DNA of 64,000 nucleotides from Azorinus chamasolen (Eukaryota > Mollusca > Bivalvia > Cardiida > Solecurtidae). The DNA is taken from the NCBI GenBank assembly GCA_963576725.1, contig OY755243.1, positions 74,608,106 to 74,672,105 of the forward strand, read 5' to 3'. Shown here piece by piece: positions 54,698 through 64,000 of this stretch (within the stretch, counting starts at the first letter, position 1; each line of letters begins with the position of its first letter). The translations under genes were made by a program, and so were the position numbers. The notes below the pieces were generated by a model that did not search any database, was not told where the DNA came from, and was given only the letters and a program-made list of their open reading frames with translations.

Positions 54698-54951
54698 ACC
54701 CTTTCCCTGTTCTATGTTTATTTCAAATTTCAACACCCGATGAATATTCAAGAACAAAATAGTAGATCTAACAATGAAACCTTGAAGGTGGAACATTGTG
54801 GCCATTTTAGAAAACAAAGAAACAGAACTATTCAAATTCCACTAGCAAACAGAGCAGACTCTGATCAGACGACTCCTCTAGGAGCCGTCTGATCTGAGTC
54901 CACTCTGTTTGCAAATGCGTGAAAACACGCTTATATGAGGGAAAGGGTTAG
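54698..54951 (-). mobile_element. MITE family C, full length, reverse
   Basis: taaccctttccctgttctat at its left, 'tatgagggaaagggtta' at its right. Core arms gcaaacagagcagactctga and dyad ctcctctaggag. Inverted relative to the truncated copy at 53.75 kb. Confidence 0.8.
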
Positions 54952-55365
54952 CAGGAGTACAGTCAAAAGTAGTTGAAAATGCCAGGGCGTTTTGACGGGA
55001 CGATTAGGCTTGTTTGTCATTATGTTCACTCTGACCGTGTACCTCGTATGTATAGATTTATCACTAGTTTTCATCACTTTTTACACAATGAGCCTGGTAA
55101 ATATAATGTTAAAACAACTTACGATTTATTGTTTTTAACCTGAATCCTTATAAATATCCAATCATCCTGAATAAATCACAAGTTTAAAACCACGAGGCGG
55201 TGTGTATAGAGAGCACTTTACAATACACATACTTCGGATACCTTCGGGTAGAAGTTATGTATTGGGGCGCCTTTAGGGGAATTAGCGTGTTTAGTGATTC
55301 AGCATGCCAAAAATGGATTTATATACATTATTCAAACCGTAAAAACTTTGCAGTATAATAAATTC

Positions 55366-55505
55366 GTTATACAGTTCTTTCCCAGGGTACATGAGATTTA
55401 TTCCCGGCTGAGGAAAATCATGTTACCCTCGCCTAACGGCTCGGGTAACATGATTTTCCTCAGCCGGGAATAAATCTCATGTACCCTGGGAAAGAACTGT
55501 ATAAC
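55366..55505. repeat. Perfect inverted repeat, 63-bp arms, 14-bp spacer
   Basis: Left arm 55366-55428 (gttatacagttctttcccag...) and right arm 55443-55505 are exact complements by my reading; the spacer is tcgcctaacggctc. Outer flanks (aactttgcagtataataaat) suggest a MITE-like element or a very recent palindrome. Confidence 0.85.
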
Positions 55506-55548
55506 TAATAATGTCTACCCAGATATGGATCTTGTGCAAAGGTGACTA

Positions 55549-55752
55549 CAGTAAAACCTCTCTATAACGGCCAGTAAAATGTGTTAATTAGTTGGTATTT
55601 AGGGCAGGTGGCTGCTTAAAGCAAGATGAAAGTAAAACAACGCTCATATCTAGGAGGGTTATGTTTTACTTTCACCTCGCTTTAAGCAACTACATGCCTT
55701 TAACATAAACTACTTGATGTAATTTAGTGGCCGTTATAGAGAGCTTTTACTG
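55549..55752. mobile_element. MITE family E
   Basis: cagtaaaacctctctataac ... 'cgttatagagagcttttactg', TA on both sides; dyad degraded (acgctcatatctaggagggt). Confidence 0.8.
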
Positions 55753-55794
55753 TACTTCCAGTTCGTAACAAGAGAAACTATTGACCGAGAGACA

Positions 55795-56220
55795 AACATC
55801 GTGTATCCATTTCAGACGCCGAGTAACTCGGCGTCTCATCTGGATCCACGTTGATTTCGAATGCGAGCTTAGTTGCTTTTAGTAGTGGAGTAGAAGATCG
55901 AAAGACTGTTGTGCAGGAGCATCTGTCTTAAACCATTTGTTCCAAGTGGATTCTTCGTCTGATCAGAGTCTACGCTGTTTGCCTACGTCCCATATATGGG
56001 ATCGTGTGCGCAAATGGGTTAAGCGGTCATTCATTTATTGAACATATGGGTGTTACAAACCAGTTGGTTGTTTAATGCAGGGCAAAGGTAAAACAGAAAG
56101 CTCCTATAGAAGCTTTCTGCATTTCTTTTGGCCTGCATTTAGCTACCACCTGCACATTTGGACCCACCATTTGACCTCATTTAGATGGTCCTTTAAGACA
56201 GGTTCTTACTGTATTACAAA
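55795..56220. mobile_element. MITE cluster: D, C remnant, F
   Basis: 55.80-55.87 kb family D ('gacgccgagtaactcggcgt'). 55.93-56.02 kb C-like ('cgtctgatcagagtctacgc', 'gcgcaaatgggttaa'). 56.03-56.21 kb family F with dyad aaagctcctatagaagcttt. Confidence 0.65.
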
Positions 56221-56344
56221 TTAAGCCGCCGTGTATATGACATGCTACGCATAAGTTAGAATAATTTGATCCTAGTCTGATACAGGTTTTAATCTACTTT
56301 TTGTTTGAAGCAAGACCTCAATAGTTACATTTACATAATCAAAA

Positions 56345-56460
56345 GCATATATGCGTGTCATTAGAATTTCCATGTGAGGCCTTCCAGCTAGCTAGCTGTA
56401 GGTCGGTACTTCGATTTAGGTGCAATTTGCTGCATACACGGTCTTCCTCCTTTGCACTTA
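56345..56460 (-). pseudogene. Third EGF-like exon remnant of the PAN-EGF-GON family
   Basis: On the minus strand the conserved acceptor gcgacgtccag (also at 9.87 and 45.78 kb) is followed by a stretch giving KCKGGRPCMQQ, and ends 'acgcatatatgc...aatgtaac', matching the end of the EGF exons at 9.97 and 45.89 kb. Both candidate frames meet stops or lack the CxC, so it looks dead. No PAN or GON exon was found next to it. Confidence 0.45.
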
Positions 56461-56499
56461 GCTGGACGTCGCAAAATGACTGAACTATTGCTACATGTA

Positions 56500-56760
56500 A
56501 CCCTTTACTCGATAAATACACCTTTCTGTGCCTTTAAACACAGAGTAGACCCAGATCAGACGGCTCCTAGTGGAGCCGTCTGACCAGGGTATGCTCTCTT
56601 TGCTTATCATATAATAAAGATATGATTCTACAGTTTCTGTCATGGCCAAAATATCATGTGTTCATATGTCATTATAAAAATGAATCTAAATAATACTCAT
56701 GACGTCATTACCTCTTGCATAAATATTCATTGAGTAATTGGTTAAAGTCACATAAAACTC
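56500..56760. mobile_element. MITE family C (full length)
   Basis: taaccctttactcgataaat; core acagagtagacccagatcag, dyad ggctcctagtggagcc; right end 'attcattgagtaattggttaa'. Confidence 0.7.
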
Positions 56761-57039
56761 CGATTCAAGCAAACAACCTGATACGTGTGGCATCATAAAT
56801 TATTTCCACTCTGGCATAACAGTAAACGATGTCGCCATTAAGTTTTATTTTAGAGGCATTAAACGAATGTGAATAATTCATTATACGAACGGATAGACTT
56901 AATACTAGCCCTGCTGTAAACATTAATATCAATTATATCTGATCTGGTGCCAGAGCTACAGATAATGGCGTGTACCCAAAAACTGAATTCGCCATTTCTC
57001 CACAGAATCCATTACTGTGACCACCCTTTAGAATCGCTT

Positions 57040-57345
57040 TGAGGTCTCTGTAAAAGTCACTTTTTGAAATCATTATGATAAACAGAACATTTGCTCCAAT
57101 GCTGAAAAGTAATCCCTTTTCTCGAGTAAATGCCACTGTTCGGTAGATTTGTCCACATAGTTTGGGTCTTAAAATGACATAGGATGGTTCATAAACTGAA
57201 TAGGAACTCTGAAAACAGCTCTATTTATCACAATGGTTTCAAAACTGCATCATTCTAAAGTTTTCTTTTTCCTTCTAAACTCTCATTTTCAGTAGTTTAT
57301 TAAAAGAGGTTGGATCTAAAAATAGCCTATGAGGTAATTGGTTAA
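57040..57345. mobile_element. MITE family A, rearranged
   Basis: Two broken parts: 57.05-57.19 kb (ctctgtaaaagtcacttttt, 'tgctccaatgctg') and 57.21-57.345 kb (ctctatttatcacaatggtt ... 'cctatgaggtaattggttaa'). Confidence 0.6.
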
Positions 57346-57784
57346 CATTTAGTAAATATCTAGATACAGTAAAATAGTAAAACGTTCATAATTCGAGATG
57401 CTATTATAGAAGAATTTAGACCATTTTAGACAGATGGCTATTTTATGCAATGTGGATGTCATACAGAAAGAGCCCAAAGAACCTTTCAACATATGACCTT
57501 CACCTTACATTACAGTGATAGTCTCTACTTGCAACATGTTTTGTAAATGACTAAAATTACATAAAGCGTGTGTTTATATGCTGAAAGAAAAAAATGTATT
57601 TATTTGGGTTCGGCTTGGTTTTTGTTATGTTCAATCATTATTATGAAGATTTTAAATTTGAACTTATATCCCTTTTCGTCGATATATTGTAGCAAAATAT
57701 CGGTTCATGTCGAAAACGGTTTATTTTGTATCTTCGAAAACCGTATGTTTCGTGTGCCTTCTGGTAAATAAAAATGTAGAAAAT

Positions 57785-58110
57785 TGTATTATAGCTACAT
57801 TTCCATATTGTCTGGGTAATAGATCAAGAATAAGCAAATGAGCTATAGCTTACATGTACATATTGACTGGCTAATAGATCAAACATAACCAAGTGAGTTA
57901 TAGCTTACATGTACATATTGACTGGCTAATAGATCAAACATAACCAAGTGAGTTATAGCTTACATGTACATACTGCCTGGCGTATAGATCAAACATATCC
58001 ATGTCAGCTATAGCTTACATGTACATAATGACTGGCTAATAGATCGAACTTAACAAAGTAAAATATAGGTTACATGTACATACTGACTGGCTAACAGATC
58101 GAAATATAAA
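57785..58110. repeat. 55-bp satellite, five to six units
   Basis: Unit 'tagcttacatgtacatattg' + 'actggctaatagatcaaaca' + 'taaccaagtgagt'; starts at 57846, 57901 and 57956 are exactly 55 bp apart. Inverted relative to the array around element K. Confidence 0.85.
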
Positions 58111-58520
58111 ACTTTCCAGTGATAGAATTTTTGGATTGCGTTGGAATTTATACAGCAGTACCATTTGAGTTGCGGCTCGTAAAGATATACCCAGGTCTAA
58201 ATTATCTAAATTTGAAAACTTTTTGAATGTTTCTTTAGCACATATGACCTCACTGGTCTTTTGTTCATCAGTTACCATATGAGGCACCAAAGTGCTTGGT
58301 GAGAATCTCCCCGTTGATATGCCAAGGAAAGAAACTATCTCTGACACCATGAATCTGGTGTCTTCATCAATCAGACTAACTGCAGTGATGTTTTTTGATG
58401 TCATTACTGTTTTAGACCGTCTTTAAGGACAGCTCTAACATTTTTAATTCAACATATCCAACTGTATATCTGACACTGCAGACTTGAGGTATGTAGTCCA
58501 TTGCGAATGTGCCTTGCAGG
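58100..58520 (-). CDS. Unrecognised coding fragment
   Basis: A minus-strand open frame (about 100 real residues from 58404) with balanced amino-acid use: LIDEDTRFMVSEIVSFLGIS, PHMVTDEQKTSEVICAKETF, LDNLDLGISLRAATQMVLLY. Its end runs into the satellite. Just upstream, after a possible acceptor (ttctttag), a different frame reads VYLQGTFAMDYIPQVC. I do not recognise the family. It could be an exon of an unknown gene or of a transposon; the frame break between the parts favours a degraded copy. Confidence 0.4.
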
Positions 58521-58599
58521 TATACCTAAAGAAAAACGCACCTTAATATATGCCCTGATTTCAGATTTTTGTATAATCCGCTTTAAGCATGAGCGTCAT

Positions 58600-60930
58600 G
58601 CGTGTCAAATTTCTACACAATTGAGCTATTGTCATTATTGTTAGAACATCGCTCGTATAAGGGAGTAAGACAGCAAGCAGAACCAGAAGTAAGGTAGCAA
58701 TAAAGCAAGGACGTAAAACAGCAAAAAGGTATAGTAATACGGCAGAAATGAGCGATACCATAACAGCAACGACCAAGCAAAGAAGTAATACAGAAAACAG
58801 TAAAAGGGAGCAATCGATCAACAGGCAATGAGGCAAGGCAGTAATCAAGGGGGGGGGGGAGTAAAACAGTGAGCAGAGAAAGACCTTAGACAAGTAAGAC
58901 AACAGTCAAAAAGTAGGATGCAGACAAAGAGGAAAAGCAGCAATCAACCCTGGTAGTAAGACAGCAAACACATAAGGAAGTAAGGCAGCAGGGATATCCA
59001 TATGTAAGGTATCAATCAGGCAATGGTGTAAAACAGCAAAACAGTAGGCAAGGAAACCAGACAACAATTTTATAGAGAGATAAGACAACATCAAAACAGT
59101 TAAGGGGGCATCCGACCAGCATGCAGCAATCAAGCACTAGCGTAAGGCAGCAACCAGAAAACGTAGCATGCAAGCAAATATTTAAGGCGGCTATCAGGAA
59201 AACGAGTAAGACAGAAAACATGCATGGTAGTAAGACAGCAATCAAACAAACACACACGTTAGTAAGAAATAAAACAGGGAGGTAAGACCGCAACTACGTA
59301 AAGGAATCTGGCAGGAAGCGGGTAAAGACGACATCAGTCCAGCGAGAGATTAACACAGCGATCTGGTAAGGGAATAAGACAGCAGGCAGACACAGAACTA
59401 ATGCTACAGTAACAATCACGCAATGATGTATGGTATATAAAAGTTAAGGTAGTAATCAACAATCAGACAAAAGCGGCAAAATAGCAATCAAGTAATGGAT
59501 AAGACACCAAGCGGGTAAGGCAACCGTCAGACAAAGACACGATGCATGCCGCAATTAATTAATGAAGTAAGGCAGCAAGTATGTGATTGGGTAAGACATT
59601 AAGCAGACAAAGAAATAAAGAAACAAGTAAATAATATCGCCGACAAGCACATGGAAGAGGTAGAGCAGCAATCAAACAAGTAGGACAGAACGCTTGTAAG
59701 GGTGTAAGTTAGCATCCATGTTAGAGAGAACAAGTCAGCAAATAGGCAAAATATTGGGGTTAAACACTGATCCAAGACAGCAAGCAGGCACGGCAGGATG
59801 AAGGCAAAAAGATAAGTCTATATTGAAGCAAGGCAGTACGACAACATGCTGGTAAGGGAATGAGTCCAAAACAGAAATAAAACGTTGGTAGCAATCATGC
59901 ACTGCAGCAATACAGCAAACAAACAAGACAGCATGAGATAAGTTAAGAATCAAACAAGGCGGTAAGAAAGCAAACAGGTAATAAAATAAGGCAGCAAGCA
60001 TAGAAAGAGGTACGACAGCAATTAAGTGATGCACTATGACAGCAAACAGGTAAGTGACTAATACAGGAAACATATAAAGAGGTAAGACAACAGTCAAGCA
60101 AGGAAGCAAGGATGCAAGACAGCAAACAGGTAAGGGTGTAAGGTAGCATTCATGTAATGCGGTAAGGCAGCAATGAAATAATTCAGGAAGACTGCGCACA
60201 GGTCAGGGATTAATGCAACAATCAAACAAAGAAGTAAGGCCACACACACACTTGGTGGCTGACACGCAAAAGGAAGAGATAAGTCAGCAATTAACCAAGA
60301 ACATAAGACAGCAAACAGGTAAGGGAGTAAATCATCAGGCGGACAAAAAGGAAGAAATCAAGTACTGAAGCAAGGCATCAAGCACACAATCAGGAAAAGA
60401 GGTAAGAGGAAAGGCAACAACCAAGCAAGGAATGAAGGCACAGCGAATAGGTAAGGGAGTAATGGAACAAACATACAAAGAGGTAAGGCAACAATCAGGC
60501 AATGAAGGAAGACGGCGAATATATAAGGCAGTATACAGTAATCATACACAGATAAACGGCAACATTCAATACAGCAAATTGGTTCAAATACAAATATAAA
60601 ACAAATACAAAACGAAGAGGTATGATGTAGATTAGGTAAGGAAGTAAGTTAGCTAACAGACGCATTAGTAAGGATGAAGTCAGGATTGCAAGAAGGTAAT
60701 GGAGTAAAGCAGCAAATAAGGAAACAATAAAGCAAGAAAGTAAGACAGCAAGGTGAAAAGGCAGCCAGTATACAAAGGCATAAGGCAACGTGCAAACATG
60801 TAAGAAATTTGGTAAAGGAGTAACAGAGACAGGAAGAAAGTAAAACAGCGAAGAAGAATGTGCGACAAATATCAAGCCGGGAATCAGACAACAATCCTAC
60901 AAGAGACATGAGATGGGAATTAAGCAATGA
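58600..60930. repeat. 2.3-kb degenerate purine-rich array
   Basis: Endless variants of 'aaggcagcaatcaagcaagg', 'gtaagacagcaaacaggtaa' and 'gggagtaag'. No fixed period is visible; roughly 35-45 bp. The hydrophobic minus-strand open frames (up to 154 aa, Leu/Cys/Phe-rich) are explained by the composition. One G-run at 58849. Confidence 0.75.
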
Positions 60931-60984
60931 TATTAAAATGTGTATATATCAATTATTATTTGATAACAAAATACAAAATATTGT

Positions 60985-61245
60985 TATAGTGACTTATTGA
61001 ATGGACTTGAAAGCTATCAAGTGGGGCCACCGCATCCGAGAAAAAGCGTATCTCTGAGGCGGAGATGAAACGTGCCACCAGAAAATCACGAGTAAACTCT
61101 GATGCACCAGAGCCTTTCAGCTGTCCGAACTGGAGGAGGACATTAAGGCCTAGGATTGGTCTGACGAGTCATCTTCGGACCCACAGACGGGACCAATACT
61201 GCCGAAGTCATGGTCTTCTTCGTAATCGAAGGACGAACATATATT
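60985..61245 (+). pseudogene. LINE C-terminal zinc-finger remnant
   Basis: Reads KRISEAEMKRATRKSRVNSD, then PFSCPNWRRTLRPRIGLTSH and LRTHRRDQY. The F-x-C-x2-C...R-IGL-x-SH...H pattern is the zinc finger found at the C-terminus of some invertebrate LINE ORF2 proteins (and related products). The second Cys is replaced by Trp and there are upstream stops. Only the 3' end is present. Confidence 0.65.
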
Positions 61246-61439
61246 GAATGAACATATCAAACATAGTAGTTTACGAGAGCTAAACAGATGATATATCATG
61301 CAATGTTAAGGTCTTATTTGTTGCTTCGAAAATATGTTATTTGGACATGGCACAACACCTGAAGTGGTGAAAATACCCAAATATCGGAGCACGAAAGCAA
61401 CTGTATTGGATTGTAGCTGATGCCAAACTGCTAAGAACC

Positions 61440-61690
61440 TGAACTTGGTTTTGAATGATGAAAAAATTCCAACTGGAGATCTGATACCCGGTACGACATT
61501 AATAGAGTTAAGCCTTACATCCTTATGCGCGACTTTACTCGCATTTGCAAACAGCTTGGAGCCAGATGAGACGCCGAATAACTCAACAGTTTCTCAAGGT
61601 CTGATTTTTCAAATCGCAAGTAGTCAAAAATGCACTGGATTCAAACAGAGGAGACATGTTTTTCTATTACAGCGGGGTTAAAATTAACAG
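61440..61690. mobile_element. MITE family D (diverged)
   Basis: 'gcaaacagcttggagccaga', 'tgagacgccgaataactcaa', and a right end 'gttttt...gcggggttaaaa'. Confidence 0.5.
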
Positions 61691-61904
61691 TTATAGAAAT
61701 ATTCTCTGAACATAGTTCATTTTTCGAGTTGTCTGATCATTGACTGGTCCATATATTTCACAGACTCCTGTATTCGACAATAGGTGGAAACTTTACAATT
61801 TTGAGATTTTGCTTTTTGGAATTATTGATAAGCGGCTAAAACATGATCTTCTTATTAAGACAGTCCTAAAACATTATGAGTTTTTTAAACAATAAAGTAT
61901 GAAA

Positions 61905-62170
61905 GGCCGTTCGTTAGAGGTCATGCATACATCACTATGTGGTGAATGATTTAACTACATGATGTTTTGTATAGCGTATTTAACAGTTATACATAATTCA
62001 ATGAATTTATGACGTACTGTATATGATCTATGTGTTTAAAACTAATTAGAGGTAATACATACGTCACTGTACGGTGAATGATATATATACGTGATGTTGT
62101 ATCGCGTATTTGATAGCTATACATAATTCATTGAATTTATGACGTCATACAATTTGACCTATGTGTTGTT
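61905..62170. repeat. Tandem dimer, ~130-bp unit
   Basis: Two units sharing 'tagaggtcatgcatacatca' / 'tagaggtaatacatacgtca', 'ggtgaatgat', 'acataattca(a/t)tgaatttatgacgt'. Diverged; non-coding. Confidence 0.75.
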
Positions 62171-62239
62171 TGAGATGAGTTTCAACAATAAAATGAAAGG
62201 TTCACGTATAACATTACATGCTTTAATTAATAATTTAAA

Positions 62240-62650
62240 TTTGACCTGAAAATTGCCACATAAAACAGATTTATGTTTCGGTTTTCGGTCAATACAATAT
62301 TACGTATATAACTGTCACCCCGCATGGAGACCAACACCACGTGTTGTCATCTCGAGGTTGGTAATTTCGGCTAACACTTCTGTGGACATTGCAATACCGG
62401 GGGTTGACAATACGTGCTGTAGCCTTCATTGGGGTGTGATATTTATTTTATTATATCGAACATCACAACCAATGTCACAGCAAAGCGATTTTTTTAATGA
62501 CAACAATACAATTTGAAGATATTCATGGTGCTTAAAAGTCAGCTTTATTTCCATTCATTACACGTTTGGCACTGTCAAAGTCCTTTTCCCTGTACACTAT
62601 CATCATATTCTCTTCCGAAATAGTCACAGAACGCGACATTTGTCAATTCA
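62240..62650. repeat. Dispersed repeat shared with 43.80-44.10 kb
   Basis: 'gaggttggtaat', 'ttattatatcgaacatcaca', 'ttttaatgacaacaatac', 'cttccgaaatagtcacagaa', 'cgcgacatttgtcaa': in the same order at 43.8-44.1 kb. Type unknown; possibly an LTR or 5' region of an uncharacterised element. Confidence 0.6.
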
Positions 62651-63200
62651 TTAAGCAAAAACAAACAATCAAAGAGTCGTTGGTGATCAAATTGCATGCA
62701 CCGGATGACGTCGCCCATATTAGCGCTCGCTGATCTAGACGTAATGTTGCCCTCATGAAATAATATTGCATGGAACAGTACGAATTGTTTACTTGCAGGT
62801 ATATGGAAAATTTGTATAGGAAAGTCACGTGAGATATAATAATATAAGTTATTGTCTCATCTCGATATAAAGGGTTTCCTCGAAGTTTTCCGAACGTAAA
62901 TTCGATAAAACGCAGCACCACCCTGATATTACAATGTTGCTACGAATTATGACTGGTCACCCGGATGTCATTTTATAATGTGACTAGTTATCGTATAATG
63001 TTCGTACGTTGTTTCCATCCATATAACTTAAACGTTAAATCCAACATTCATATGCATTCTTTCTCTCATCTAGGTAACAAATAGAGGTTTTGTTTCACAA
63101 ATGGCATAACTGCATTATGTCGAGGTGAATTATGCCAGTCCTAAAAGCAACGAACAATATCACATAGCTAACTACGGAACTCTTACTTCCGGTCTAACCC
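62651..63200. other. No gene recognised
   Basis: Ordinary AT-rich sequence; no domain or repeat assigned. Confidence 0.4.
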
Positions 63201-63350
63201 TTCCACTGCCAATGGCAAATCTGTTATAACCTATAAAACAGTTTGAATCCTGATGGCACGCCGAGTACTCGGCATGCCATCTGGATCCAAACTGTTTGTT
63301 ATTATGACTATAATTTTTTAAACAAAACTGAAAAAGTTACGTTTTTAGCA
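63195..63350. mobile_element. MITE family D (full core)
   Basis: taacccttccactgccaatg; perfect short arms 'tttgaatcctgatggcacgc' / 'gcatgccatctggatccaaa' around dyad cgagtactcg; 'ctgtttgttattatgac'. Confidence 0.75.
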
Positions 63351-64000
63351 AACGGCTGCGTCCACACAACAAAATGACAACGAAAGAATTATGGAAACTA
63401 GTGCAAAATTGCAAATCGATGGCAATGCTTTCTGATGATACATTGACGGGATACATTCGAATGCAAGTTTGCTGCATATGACGTTTTGTAGGATCTTTTT
63501 TCACGGTTTTTGAATAAATATACCTTGAAATCAGCCTTAGTCGTATGCATCTTGTAATACATGCAAATCGATTATTACACAAAAACATGTATATTGAATA
63601 ATTCTTGTTGCACAGCAATCAAGTTCCAAACATTTTGACAATATGACGGCATTATCAAGGAAATTGAAAGAAGTCTAATTACGTCAGTGGTGTTGTACAG
63701 TATTTTTCCTAAACCAAATAAAGTTTCTTTACAAGCGTATAATTTATAAAACAAAAGCCACTGAAACAAAATGCTACACACAGTGATAGCTTGTTGTCAG
63801 AAACCTATTAATTCAAGGAGTATGTATAAAACCAGAGAGCCTTTAACCCTTTACTCCATGAATATTACATCGCTATACGCCATCGATAAAGCAGCATGCT
63901 TATTATACCTACATTGCATCTTGGTCCATATATCTCTTAAAGATGTTTTCATATACGAAACAACCTCACTAAATCGTCCATTAACCGTTTTGGCGCCAAA
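63351..64000. other. No gene recognised; possible MITE start at the edge
   Basis: Nothing coding supported. At 63841 'tttaaccctttactccatga' looks like the left end of another TTAA/CCC MITE that runs on towards the window edge. Confidence 0.4.

Noticed and set aside
58561..60927. Several long hydrophobic minus-strand open frames (up to 154 aa) resembling membrane proteins
   Set aside because: Their Leu/Cys/Phe/Ser-rich composition follows from the purine-rich array on the plus strand; they overlap one another in different frames.

Overview
The window looks like AT-rich nuclear DNA of a bivalve mollusc. The evidence is a multi-exon gene with GT-AG introns and no bacterial-style coding density, together with dispersed repeats of bivalve type: tandem units with 'gtgacctttgacc' words, elements ending in gacagacagacgg runs, and very many foldback MITEs. 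The family-level assignment of the host is inference; a venerid-like clam is only a guess.

Layout. 1-12 kb holds the incomplete first copy of a secreted PAN/EGF/GON protein gene on the minus strand (exons at 11.66-11.35, 10.06-9.97 and 2.19-2.05 kb). Its long intron has been invaded by a broken Crypton-type tyrosine recombinase (about 8.0-3.1 kb, minus), a TIR element, a 1.3-kb tandem array and MITEs. 12-20 kb is gene-free and MITE-rich. 20.07-21.22 kb is a TIR element with peculiar k-mer-rich interior. 21.2-24.3 kb is a decayed Naiad-type Penelope-like retroelement: N-terminal GIY-YIG, in-frame TGA codons where Cys is expected, and a SECIS-like hairpin on the stop codon. 25-28 kb holds satellites; 27.7-31.7 kb a dead LINE with an ORF1 (RRM-like) and a YTDD reverse transcriptase.

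35.3-47.6 kb carries the better preserved PAN-EGF-GON gene (minus strand). Six exons are recognised, five of them with convincing splice sites and compatible phases; at least one small exon between the EGF and the GON part is unresolved. Its last exon appears to run into a MITE that supplies the final residues and the stop. The two gene copies share introns, an old LINE 3' remnant and some MITEs, but other MITEs are copy-specific, so this is a segmental duplication with later insertions. A third EGF-like exon remnant lies near 56.4 kb.

48-64 kb is repeats: a 736-bp TIR element inside a 55-bp satellite, a second Crypton recombinase ORF (53.86-54.68 kb) between two oppositely oriented MITEs, a perfect 63-bp-arm palindrome, a 2.3-kb degenerate array, an unrecognised coding fragment near 58.2 kb, and a LINE C-terminal zinc finger at 61 kb.

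Two MITE super-groups dominate. One has TTAA target duplications and CCC... ends (piggyBac-like; families A, B, C, D, Q here). The other has TA duplications and CAGT(A/G)(A/G)AACC ends (mariner/pogo-like; E, F). Members of both carry nearly the same dyad core, GCTCCTRYAGGAGC. Most small open frames in the window are chance readings of these repeats and are not listed.
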